NCBI GenBank assembly: GCA_035297145.1
Contig: DATGZN010000063.1
Coordinates: 1-64,000 of the forward strand
Direction of reading: 5' to 3'
Length of the DNA stretch: 64,000 nucleotides
DNA from: QHXW01 sp035297145
GTDB lineage: Bacteria > Acidobacteriota > Terriglobia > Bryobacterales > Bryobacteraceae
Position numbers and translations under genes: made by a program. This document shows positions 25,432 through 33,469 of this stretch, in pieces (within the stretch, counting starts at the first letter, position 1; each line of letters starts with the position of its first letter). The notes under the pieces are model-generated. The model was not told where the DNA came from. It was given only the letters and a program-made list of their open reading frames with translations, and searched no databases.

Positions 25432-26737
25432 GTTATCGCGCCGGATCTTTCTAAAGGGTCTGTCGCTCGCCCAACCGGTGGTGGTCGGGTTGCCGCCGCT
25501 CGTCTCCATGTTTAACTCGGCCGGCACTGCCTACGCAGCCGAAACGACGGTGGGAAAAACTGCTCCCATCGAGAAGCGGTTTGTGTTTTGGTTCAACGGC
25601 AACGGCATTCCGGAGCGCTACTGGATTCCAAACCGGACGGGCGCCAACTATGACATGACTCCGTGTCTCACGCCGCTGGCCCGGCTGCACGATGAAGTAC
25701 TGGTGCTGAGCGGCCTCGACAACTCCGCTGTGGGTGGTTCGAACGGCGACGGACACTCGGGCTCCATGAGCGCGCTGATGACCTGCACGCGCTATACGGG
25801 CCGGGGTCCCGGTGGCCCTTCGTTCGACCAGATTTTAGCGCGGCGGATGGCGGATAACATGCGCTTCCGCTCCTTGCAGATCGGCGTTTCGCAGGAATCG
25901 TTCGGGGGTTCGATCCAGAAGAACATGAGTTGGACTGGCCCCGACCGCCCATTGCCTCCTGAGGAGATTCCGCACCGGCTGTTCGATCGTTTATTTGGCG
26001 CCAAGGACGAAGGCTGGGTGAATCGCCAGCGAAGCATTTTGGATGCGGTGCAAGGGGATGCCGCCGAGCTTCGCAAGGGCCTGCCGAAGGAAGACGAGCG
26101 GCGGCTGGATGAGCACCTGTCTTCGATCCGTGACCTGGAACGCGCCATCGGCGCCTTGCCGCCGGATTACCGAATGGTGCAGAAGCCCGACGAAGACTTC
26201 GATATGAAGGACTGGCCACGCATCGCCAAGATTCAGAGCGATCTGTTGGCCTATGCTCTGGTCACCCGGCAGACTCGTGTCGCCAGCTACATGCTGACCA
26301 AATGTCAAGGGCTGGCGCGTTTTCCCTGGCTGGGCCACACGGCTGCGCGGCATCACGATTACACGCACGCGGACGGCAAGGCTCCCGGGGAAGAGGGCGC
26401 CGAGGGCCAGCGTATCCTCCGCGACATATGCCGCTGGCATGTCGAAGAGTTCGCGTACTTGGTAGCCAAGCTGAAATCCATTCCCGAAGGCGACGGAACC
26501 CTGTTGGACAACACTGTGTTGGTCTACGTGCACGAGCATGCGGAGGCCGGCATTCACAAAAACAGCGGCGTGATCGCACTCATCGCGGGAAACAAAGAGA
26601 AGTTGGCGCACGGGCGTCATATCCGGATGCCCGGAACCATTGGGGACCTTTATTTGACGATAGCGGACGACGTGTTGAATGCCGGGCTCGGGTCGTTTCC
26701 AGCGGCCAGCCGCCATTTGAGCCAGATATTGGTCTGA
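25403..26737 (+). CDS. DUF1552 protein with Tat signal
   Basis: 444 aa. A Tat leader (SRRIFLKGLSLAQPVVVGLPPLVS) is followed by the DUF1552 domain, which resembles the alkaline-phosphatase/sulfatase superfamily: FVFWFNGNGIPERYWIP, LSGLDNSAVGGSNGDGHSGSMSALMT, and near the C terminus NTVLVYVHEHAEAGIHKNSGVIALIAG. His and Asp residues in those loops could bind metal. The start overlaps the DUF1592 stop by 29 nt and has GGAG before it, so translation is coupled. In planctomycetes and Solibacter the DUF1592/DUF1552 pair is conserved and exported by Sec and Tat respectively; function unknown. Confidence 0.93.
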   Translation: MSQVITKRNRLSRRIFLKGLSLAQPVVVGLPPLVSMFNSAGTAYAAETTVGKTAPIEKRFVFWFNGNGIPERYWIPNRTGANYDMTPCLTPLARLHDEVLVLSGLDNSAVGGSNGDGHSGSMSALMTCTRYTGRGPGGPSFDQILARRMADNMRFRSLQIGVSQESFGGSIQKNMSWTGPDRPLPPEEIPHRLFDRLFGAKDEGWVNRQRSILDAVQGDAAELRKGLPKEDERRLDEHLSSIRDLERAIGALPPDYRMVQKPDEDFDMKDWPRIAKIQSDLLAYALVTRQTRVASYMLTKCQGLARFPWLGHTAARHHDYTHADGKAPGEEGAEGQRILRDICRWHVEEFAYLVAKLKSIPEGDGTLLDNTVLVYVHEHAEAGIHKNSGVIALIAGNKEKLAHGRHIRMPGTIGDLYLTIADDVLNAGLGSFPAASRHLSQILV

Positions 26738-26767
26738 GTCATTCGCTCTCGTTGAGTTGGCTGCCGG

Positions 26768-28792
26768 ATGGCGTGGATTCATAAAGCTTTCTGTATCGTT
26801 GCGCTGACTGCATCCCTGGTGCTGCCAGTGGCAGCGGAGATCAGTGCATCCGAGGAACGGGACATCGCGCTGTGGATCATTCGCCTGGGGGGCAGCGTCA
26901 TGATCGAGGGCGCCGATCGTCCCATTGCCGATCCATTTGACCTGCCGGACCGCGACTTTCGCATCGTGGTCGTGGACATGCACGGTACGCTCACGGCGCC
27001 CAAGGACCTGGAGCCGCTGAGCAAACTGAGTCACGTCCGCGAGCTTTACGTCCCCGCGCGCGTCTGGAGTCCGGTGAGCGATGTCAAGGCTCCATTCTCC
27101 GACGAATCCTTCCAGTACTACACCGGCATGAAGGAGCTGGAAAAGTTTCAAGCCGGACTGACCACTCTTGCCTGGCTGGACATCGGCAATGAGGGCGTCA
27201 AGCGCATGGCTCCCTTGACTCAGCTCAAGGACCTGCGCGTGGCTCTCACCACGATCAAAGACCCGAAGTGCTTCGAGGCGCTTGTAAATTTGGAGTCATT
27301 GGATCTCAATGACACGTACGTTCTGGACTCCTCCCTCGCTCCGCTCGCCGGCATGAAGAATCTGCGCCGCCTGACTCTGGTAGGAACGCTGGTTACCGAC
27401 GATGGCCTGAAGTACTTGCGCGATTTGACCAAGATCGAGGAACTGGATCTCTACGGCGTCAAGATCACCGATGACGGCGTCGAGCATCTCCGTAAGCTGA
27501 CCGCACTCCGCGAGTTGAACCTTCTCGGCGCCCAGATCACGGATGCCAGTGCGGAAATTCTGGCGCAGTTTACCGAGCTTCGCGAACTGAACCTGTATCG
27601 CAGCCGGATCACTAACGCAGGGTTGGACAAGCTCAGTCACTTGTCTCAACTGGAAGTACTTGACCTTCGCTACAGCGGAGTCACGAATGCCGGCGTGGAG
27701 GCGATCCGTAAGGCCCTGCCGAAATGTCATGTCATTTTCGTAGGCACCACCCCATCATCCGCCGGACAGCGTGCGCATAGTAGGCCGGCGGGCATGAGTC
27801 AGCCCAAGCTGGCCCAGTGGATCCAATCGCTCGGCGGCGAGGCGCGCGTTGCCGACGGCCGGATTCAATCCATCTCATTGGCCCGGTTGCCGTTCAGCGA
27901 TGCCCAAATGAAGTACTTGGCCGGATTGACTGGACTAGAAAAGCTGAACTTAGATGCCACGGATGTCAGCGACCTAGGCCTCGAATCTCTTGAGAACCTG
28001 ACCCACCTGCGCGAATTGAATCTGAGTTTCACTTCCGTATCAAACCGGGGACTCGTGCATCTGGCGCGTTTGAGAAACCTCCGCCGTCTCACCCTGGCCG
28101 GGCTGCAGCTCAATGGCACTGGTTTCGCGCACCTGACTGGCTTGACTGCTCTCGAGGACTTGGATTTGACCACTACTTCAGTGACGGACGATGGCTTGGC
28201 GCGTATTGCCGAGTTAAAGTCGCTTGAGCGGCTGGAACTCGGTAGCTCCGATATTACCGATAAGGGGCTCGATCATCTAACGAAATTGACGAATCTGCAA
28301 TCTCTCGACCTTCGCGGCGTGGATGTGAGTGACTTAGGGATGGCGAAGTTAGCTGCCCTAAAAACAATTCGAGAGTTGAACTTAGATTACGGCCGATTCA
28401 CGGACAAGGGGGTAGCATTGCTGGCCGTGCTCCCAAATCTGCAGCGCCTCAATATGCTGCGCACACGTGTGACTGACACTGCCATTGAATCGCTGGTAAC
28501 CATGAAAACACTCGAAGCGCTGAATCTCGACTATACGACGGTCAGCGATAAGGGCCTCGATCTGCTGAAGCAATTGCCCAATCTCAAGGAATTGAGTCTG
28601 GATCATACGAATGTCACCGACCAAGGGGCTCCGGCTCTGGGCTCGATGGCGACCTTGCAATCGCTGGATCTCTATCACACAACGGTGTCAAAGAAAGTGT
28701 ACGAGGGGTTGCGGGCCGCCATACCGCGCTGCCAGATTTTCTTCGATGAGGACTCCGGGCTGCCAACTCGGCGAGGAGGGAAGGGCTTTTGA
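26768..28792 (+). CDS. Secreted leucine-rich-repeat protein (large)
   Basis: 674 aa with a signal peptide (MAWIHKAFCIVALTASLVLPVAAE). Two LRR arrays of about 24-residue units (LRELNLxxTxVTDxGLxxLxxLTx) are separated near residue 330 by a short spacer, and each array is preceded by a segment of the form ALWIIRLGGSV or LAQWIQSLGGEARV, so the protein looks like an internal duplication of a cap plus LRR module. The repeats have the N/T-rich face and D-GL loops of the bacterial LRR class common in planctomycetes. Same operon as DUF1592/DUF1552 (30-nt gap). Likely a recognition or scaffold protein in the periplasm or on the surface. Confidence 0.9.
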   Translation: MAWIHKAFCIVALTASLVLPVAAEISASEERDIALWIIRLGGSVMIEGADRPIADPFDLPDRDFRIVVVDMHGTLTAPKDLEPLSKLSHVRELYVPARVWSPVSDVKAPFSDESFQYYTGMKELEKFQAGLTTLAWLDIGNEGVKRMAPLTQLKDLRVALTTIKDPKCFEALVNLESLDLNDTYVLDSSLAPLAGMKNLRRLTLVGTLVTDDGLKYLRDLTKIEELDLYGVKITDDGVEHLRKLTALRELNLLGAQITDASAEILAQFTELRELNLYRSRITNAGLDKLSHLSQLEVLDLRYSGVTNAGVEAIRKALPKCHVIFVGTTPSSAGQRAHSRPAGMSQPKLAQWIQSLGGEARVADGRIQSISLARLPFSDAQMKYLAGLTGLEKLNLDATDVSDLGLESLENLTHLRELNLSFTSVSNRGLVHLARLRNLRRLTLAGLQLNGTGFAHLTGLTALEDLDLTTTSVTDDGLARIAELKSLERLELGSSDITDKGLDHLTKLTNLQSLDLRGVDVSDLGMAKLAALKTIRELNLDYGRFTDKGVALLAVLPNLQRLNMLRTRVTDTAIESLVTMKTLEALNLDYTTVSDKGLDLLKQLPNLKELSLDHTNVTDQGAPALGSMATLQSLDLYHTTVSKKVYEGLRAAIPRCQIFFDEDSGLPTRRGGKGF

Positions 28793-29772
28793 GACGGCCA
28801 GCAGCTGTTCTCCTGCACGGAGTTCTCTTGCTTTGGGTTGCCGGTGCCGCTTTGGCGGCTTCCGACCCCACAGCATGGATCAGTGAGTTGGGCGGTAAGA
28901 TCAAGCGCGATCAAGCGGGGAATGTCGTGGCAGTGGACCTACGTGGGAGTTGGATCTACGACTCACAAATGATTGAGCTCGCCCGCATGCCGCGGATGGA
29001 ACTACTGGACCTGTCCCATACACGCATCTCCGATGAGGGCATGTTGTATCTGAAGGCGGCGCCTGCGATTACCGATTTCAATCTGTATTACACCGAGCAG
29101 ATCACCGATCTGGGAATGAACGCGATCAGGGATTGGAAGCATCTCAAGCGGCTCAACCTGCGCGGGACACGCGTTTCGGATGGCGCTCTGGAAGTCATCA
29201 GCCATCTTACGCAGTTAGAGGCGCTGGACATTGCCAACACTCAGATCACCGACAATGGACTCGATTCTTTGATGACCCTGGTAAACCTCAAGGAACTGTC
29301 GGTTGGGCGGAGGCCGGAAAGCGACAACGAGATTGAGGTGCTGCGGCTGCTGCCCACGCTGACTTACTTGGATCTGAGTGGACCAACCGGGGCGGAACGC
29401 CCCGATACGACTTACCGCAAGGCCCGTGCGTCCGGGCCGATGCGCACAGATCTTGTACGGGCGATCGCGGAGCTCAAGGATCTGCGTGCGCTCAGGCTCG
29501 GCTACTCTAACGTTGATGCTGATGGTCTTAAAACGTTGAGCGCTCTGAGGCAGGTGGAACGATTGGGTTTGGAGGCGTGCGCCAGAGTTGACGATGAAGC
29601 AGCGGCCGAGCTGTCCAAATGGAAGAGCCTCAAGTACGTTGATCTCCAGGAAACCAAGGTGACCGAAAAGGGCGCGGAGGCTTTGCGGAAGGCCAAGCCA
29701 GGAATTACGATTCTGGGGCCGGCTACGGCAGTCAAGACTTCCGCGGGCAGCCGTACGGAGCCGGGCCGCTGA
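28789..29772 (+). CDS. Secreted leucine-rich-repeat protein (small)
   Basis: 327 aa. The start is a TTG whose last two bases belong to the TGA stop of the preceding gene (TTGA overlap), with GGAGGG 8 nt upstream, a strong sign of coupled translation. Signal peptide RRPAAVLLHGVLLLWVAGAALA, then the same cap motif as the upstream protein (TAWISELGGKIKRDQAGNVVAVDL) and about eight LRR units (MELLDLSHTRISDEGMLYL and similar). It is a single-module relative of the two-module protein before it. Its stop is only 6 nt from the convergent CRTAC1 stop. Fourth and last gene of the LacI-controlled operon. Confidence 0.9.
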   Translation: MRRPAAVLLHGVLLLWVAGAALAASDPTAWISELGGKIKRDQAGNVVAVDLRGSWIYDSQMIELARMPRMELLDLSHTRISDEGMLYLKAAPAITDFNLYYTEQITDLGMNAIRDWKHLKRLNLRGTRVSDGALEVISHLTQLEALDIANTQITDNGLDSLMTLVNLKELSVGRRPESDNEIEVLRLLPTLTYLDLSGPTGAERPDTTYRKARASGPMRTDLVRAIAELKDLRALRLGYSNVDADGLKTLSALRQVERLGLEACARVDDEAAAELSKWKSLKYVDLQETKVTEKGAEALRKAKPGITILGPATAVKTSAGSRTEPGR

Positions 29773-29778
29773 ACAGTG

Positions 29779-31440
29779 TTAGCGCGGCTCTGCGATTTTG
29801 TGATAACGCCTGGTGGCGAGACCCGAAACGGCCTGGACCTGGCCGCTGGGCCAGTGAATCTCCGCTCGGACCTGCTCGGGCGCGTTCTGCCCCAGCCCGA
29901 AAATCAGACGCTTGTCGTGCGAGGACAGATAGCTGCCACCGCCGGTGATCCACCGCACGAGCTTTCGCTCACCTGCTGAAACCACTACTTTTGCACCGAT
30001 CGCATCACGGTTACTGCGCGTTCCTTCGAGCTGGAGGCCGACCCAAGAGCCGGTTTCTTCAGCGGTGTTATGCAAGAGCACGGGTGAATCATTGAGGCAG
30101 GTGAAGATGACATCCGGCCGGCCGTCGTTGTCCCAGTCGCCCACAGCGAGTCCGCGCGCGCGATACCTCTGCTGAAAAACCGGTCCGGCAAGCGCGGCCA
30201 TGTTCTCGAAATTACCGCGGCCGTCGTTGTGGAGCAATAGCGGAGGCTCGCGGTACAAGACGTCCTTTCGCGTGCGTTCAACTACCTCATTGATGTGGCC
30301 GTTGACGATCATCAAGTCCAGATTGCCGTCATTATCGTAATCCAGAAAATGCGTGCCCCAGCCGACGTAGGATTTGGTGAGATTTGCCAAGCCGGATGGC
30401 GCCGTCCGCTCCTCAAATGGGAAATGCCCTGGATGCACGAACAGAGCATGGTGCTCATCGTTGAAATTAGTAACGACGAATGCCGGCCAGCCATTTCCGG
30501 TGATGTCGCCCGCATCCACCCCCATGCCGGCGCGCGTGTTGCCGTCCATATTGAGGGCTACCTCGGCGCTCATGGCGGCGTCTTCGAATGTGCCGTTGTG
30601 TTTGTTGATCAGCAGCAGATTGGGTGAGGCGTCGCGTGCCACGAACAGATCGGGCCAGCCGTCGCCGTCCACATCAATCGCAATCACGCCCAGTGCACGC
30701 CCGGCAAGCTTAGAGAGTCCGGCCTGAGCGGTCACATCCGTAAATGTGCCGTCTCCGTTGTTGTGATAGAGTCGCGGCGTCTCACCCTCATAAGCGGTCT
30801 GTGAGCAATAACTCGGCTGTCCCTGGTAGGAGCAGTGCTGCGGCCCGTCGAACGAGAACTTCGCATAGTTGGCCACAAACAGATCGAGACGGCCATCGCG
30901 ATCGTAGTCAAGCCAAGCCGCGCTGGCGCCCCATTTGCCAGCGTTGCCGACGCCGGCTTTCGCCGTAACGTCAGTGAACGTACCATCACCATTGTTGTGA
31001 TAGAGAGCGCTCGCGGGATAGCCGGTAATGTAGAGATCGGGGAATCCGTCGTTATCGTAATCCGCAGCGGCCACTCCCATTCCGTAAAAGGGCAAATGTT
31101 CGATACCGGCCCTGGCGGTTACGTCTTCGAACTTGCCGTTGCCGAGATTCCGGTAGAGTGCGTTACGCGGCGGGGTGGAGCTTCTTGCATGAGGCGTTTC
31201 TCCTCCGGTCACCAGAAAGATATCCAGCAGACCATCCTGATCGAAATCCGCCAGCGCCACGCCGCCCCCGGTAGCCTCGATCAGGAAATAGTCTTTGGAC
31301 TCGCCGCTGGTATGTTTCCAACGAATGCCGGCGGAGGTTGTGACGTCTGTGAAGATGTTTTCGGTGGCTTGGACGCCGGTGTGCGTCCATATTGCCAGCG
31401 CGGCTGCCGCGGCAGAGACCAAACAGACCTGGCGCCGCAC
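29779..31440 (-). CDS. CRTAC1/FG-GAP repeat protein with ASPIC/UnbV C terminus
   Basis: 553 aa, signal peptide then about six VCBS/FG-GAP blades with calcium-type loops (DFDQDGLLDIFL, DYDNDGFPDLYI, DYDRDGRLDLFV, DVDGDGWPDLFV, DYDNDGNLDLMI, DWDNDGRPDVIF), ending in an ASPIC/UnbV domain (GLQLEGTRSNRDAIGAKVVV.. VRWITGGGSYLSSHDKRLIFGLG). An extracytoplasmic integrin-like propeller. GTG start; TAGTG overlap (1 nt) with the stop of the TPR gene, so coupled. Fourth gene of the GMC operon. CRTAC1 proteins accompany TPR proteins very often in acidobacteria; function unknown. Confidence 0.92.
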   Translation of the reverse strand: MRRQVCLVSAAAAALAIWTHTGVQATENIFTDVTTSAGIRWKHTSGESKDYFLIEATGGGVALADFDQDGLLDIFLVTGGETPHARSSTPPRNALYRNLGNGKFEDVTARAGIEHLPFYGMGVAAADYDNDGFPDLYITGYPASALYHNNGDGTFTDVTAKAGVGNAGKWGASAAWLDYDRDGRLDLFVANYAKFSFDGPQHCSYQGQPSYCSQTAYEGETPRLYHNNGDGTFTDVTAQAGLSKLAGRALGVIAIDVDGDGWPDLFVARDASPNLLLINKHNGTFEDAAMSAEVALNMDGNTRAGMGVDAGDITGNGWPAFVVTNFNDEHHALFVHPGHFPFEERTAPSGLANLTKSYVGWGTHFLDYDNDGNLDLMIVNGHINEVVERTRKDVLYREPPLLLHNDGRGNFENMAALAGPVFQQRYRARGLAVGDWDNDGRPDVIFTCLNDSPVLLHNTAEETGSWVGLQLEGTRSNRDAIGAKVVVSAGERKLVRWITGGGSYLSSHDKRLIFGLGQNAPEQVRAEIHWPSGQVQAVSGLATRRYHKIAEPR

Positions 31441-32894
31441 TATGGCTGTGTCCCCCCGGTTGAATCGTTCTGCTTGCCGGGCAGTTCCACGGCTTTGAGT
31501 TTTAGATAGGTCTCTGTCTCCCTGCTGGCGTCGGTATCGCGGCTCAAGCGGCGGTACACCCGGCTCAGGGCGAAGTGCAACCGGCTGTCTTTGGGATCCA
31601 ACTGGATCGCTCTTTCCAGATACGCCAGGGCCTGCTGAGGATTTCCATTCTCCAGTTCTAAATTCGCAAGCTGATAGCGAGGCTCTACGGCCGAATCATT
31701 GAGGGCTAGCGCGTGCTTGAACAAATCGATAGCGCGGCCCTTGTTTTGCGGGGATCCATCATCGAGCAATAACGTCCCATAGACCTGATACGTCCGCGCA
31801 TCGCGTGGAAATTGACGAATGGCCTCGTCGAACGTAGCTTCCGCGCGCTCGTGCATACCTGCCTGCCATTGCGCGGTAGCGAGGCCCCGTTTCACCCCGG
31901 CTGAGTCACTAAGCCGGGTGGCCTTCTCATAAGTCGCCACAGCTTCACTAAAATATTTCAGCTTCAGTTCAATGGAACCTTTAACTGACAGAACCTCTGA
32001 GGATTCCGGAAACGCCTGGACGGCGCGCGTGGCAAACTGGAGCGCGGGAATATTCAATCCCTTGTCGCTCAGCATGGTGCAAAGCAAGACATATGTTTCG
32101 CTGGTTGCCTGGTTAGCATACACAGCGTCCAGCAATGTTTTCTCGCTCTCATCCTTGTGCCCGGCCTGGTACTCGGCCAGCGCGATTTCGAGCTCCACGG
32201 CGGCACGGTCGGGATAGCTGGATCGCACCGAACGAAACAGCATTTCGGCGGTGGCATAGTCTTGCGCCTCCGCGGCTATGGTCCCACCCAGAAATGCCGA
32301 GCGAGCTGTTGATGGAGGGCTCAGCAGATGCTGGAGAGCCGCTCTGGCGTTTTCGGTCCGGCCAGTATGATAGTAGGAACTCGCCAGCGCCACCCAGCTA
32401 TCAGGTTGTTGGGCCATTACATCGGGTACGGACTCGAGCAACTTGGCACTGCGGGTGTAGTCCTTCTCTTTTTCGGAGACCATGCCCGAAAGGTACATCG
32501 CCAGCTTGTCCTGCGGGTTCGCGCGAAGCAGCAGATCGAGATTCGCCCTCGCTTCCCTGACCCGGCCCAATTGCCACTCGTTGGCTGCGAGATTGCGGCG
32601 CGATGCGGGATCTTGCGGATGCAACCGCACGGCCCGCGCCAGGTACGTATTCGCCTCCTGGAGATTGCCCTCCATTCCGAGAATGCCTCCGAGACTTGTC
32701 AGCAGGTTGGAATCGTCCGGCGCGAGTTCCACGGCCTTGCGCAATTCGCTTTCAGCGTTTTTCAAATCTCCTTGTTGCGCCAACTGAACAGCCCTTTCGG
32801 CGTGCTGCTGTGCTTCCGCACTCATCTGTGCAAGCAAACGAGCGCCGGCTAGCGCGAACGCAAGAGCCAAAACGATTGGTGTGACGGAGCGCAT
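31440..32894 (-). CDS. Exported TPR-repeat protein
   Basis: 484 aa with an N-terminal signal or anchor (MRSVTPIVLALAFALAGARLLA) and tetratricopeptide repeats across almost the whole chain (AERAVQLAQQGDLKNAESELRKAVELAPDD; LGGILGMEGNLQEANTYLARAVRLHPQD; and at the C terminus LENGNPQQALAYLERAIQLDPKDSRLH). A superhelical protein-interaction scaffold, probably periplasmic. Its stop overlaps the CRTAC1 start by one base, and it follows the gluconate-dehydrogenase-like gene by 38 nt. The TPR/CRTAC1 pair may help assemble or secrete the GMC enzyme of the same operon; this is inference. Confidence 0.92.
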   Translation of the reverse strand: MRSVTPIVLALAFALAGARLLAQMSAEAQQHAERAVQLAQQGDLKNAESELRKAVELAPDDSNLLTSLGGILGMEGNLQEANTYLARAVRLHPQDPASRRNLAANEWQLGRVREARANLDLLLRANPQDKLAMYLSGMVSEKEKDYTRSAKLLESVPDVMAQQPDSWVALASSYYHTGRTENARAALQHLLSPPSTARSAFLGGTIAAEAQDYATAEMLFRSVRSSYPDRAAVELEIALAEYQAGHKDESEKTLLDAVYANQATSETYVLLCTMLSDKGLNIPALQFATRAVQAFPESSEVLSVKGSIELKLKYFSEAVATYEKATRLSDSAGVKRGLATAQWQAGMHERAEATFDEAIRQFPRDARTYQVYGTLLLDDGSPQNKGRAIDLFKHALALNDSAVEPRYQLANLELENGNPQQALAYLERAIQLDPKDSRLHFALSRVYRRLSRDTDASRETETYLKLKAVELPGKQNDSTGGTQP

Positions 32895-32932
32895 GGCGCA
32901 GGCGAATCCTTCAATTCAACGCGGCAGGCGGA

Positions 32933-33469
32933 TCACTTCAGTTCGTAGCCGGCAAACTCCGGGAGCAAGACGTTCCCCTTGTATTCCATTTCCTGGTGGA
33001 TCCCGATTTTCGATGAATAGTAAGCGTCCGCGGTGCTGAACTTCAGCTGCACGAAGAACCGTTCATCGGGCGTTTGCGGGTTCTCCTCGTTCCTCGCGAT
33101 GCGAGAGAGCACGGCAACCCGCTGTTCCGGTGTCGCCTCCATGAACGGTACAGCGTGCATTTCACGCGCAAGGGCGTCGACACGCTTCAAACCCTCGTGC
33201 CACTCTGTCCTCTCCGCTTCGTCGATTGATTCTGCCAGCCTGCCATCGAGGTATGCCGCGACCTCGGCTGCGCGCGCACCCGGCGAGTGATCGTCGGCCG
33301 GGATGATCAGCTCGGTGAGCTCGTCCAACATGGCGAACTCTTGTTTGGAGAAAACCTTCGGAGCGGTATCCGCTGCGAGCCCGCGTTCGACCCCACCCGC
33401 TGCAACGCCGGCCGCCACCGCTCCGATCTGGATCAGCTCGCGCCGGGTCAGGTGGTTCTGATTCGCCAT
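32933..33469 (-). CDS. Gluconate 2-dehydrogenase subunit-3-family protein with Tat signal
   Basis: 178 aa. The leader (LTRRELIQIGAVAAGVAAGG) is a Tat signal; the mature part has the family core FSKQEFAMLDELTELIIPADDHSPGARAAEVAAYLD and a C-terminal segment with Tyr-rich FVQLKFSTADAYYSSK and GYELK. Small subunits of this kind carry the folded flavoprotein partner across the membrane and are required for its maturation. The ATG directly abuts the TGA of the GMC gene (TGAATG), so stoichiometric synthesis is expected. No cytochrome subunit follows, so electron acceptor is unknown. Confidence 0.93.
   Translation of the reverse strand: MANQNHLTRRELIQIGAVAAGVAAGGVERGLAADTAPKVFSKQEFAMLDELTELIIPADDHSPGARAAEVAAYLDGRLAESIDEAERTEWHEGLKRVDALAREMHAVPFMEATPEQRVAVLSRIARNEENPQTPDERFFVQLKFSTADAYYSSKIGIHQEMEYKGNVLLPEFAGYELK

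Noticed and set aside
25991..27151. Long minus-strand frame opposite DUF1552 and the LRR gene
   Set aside because: Spans two clear genes on the other strand and has no recognisable domain.
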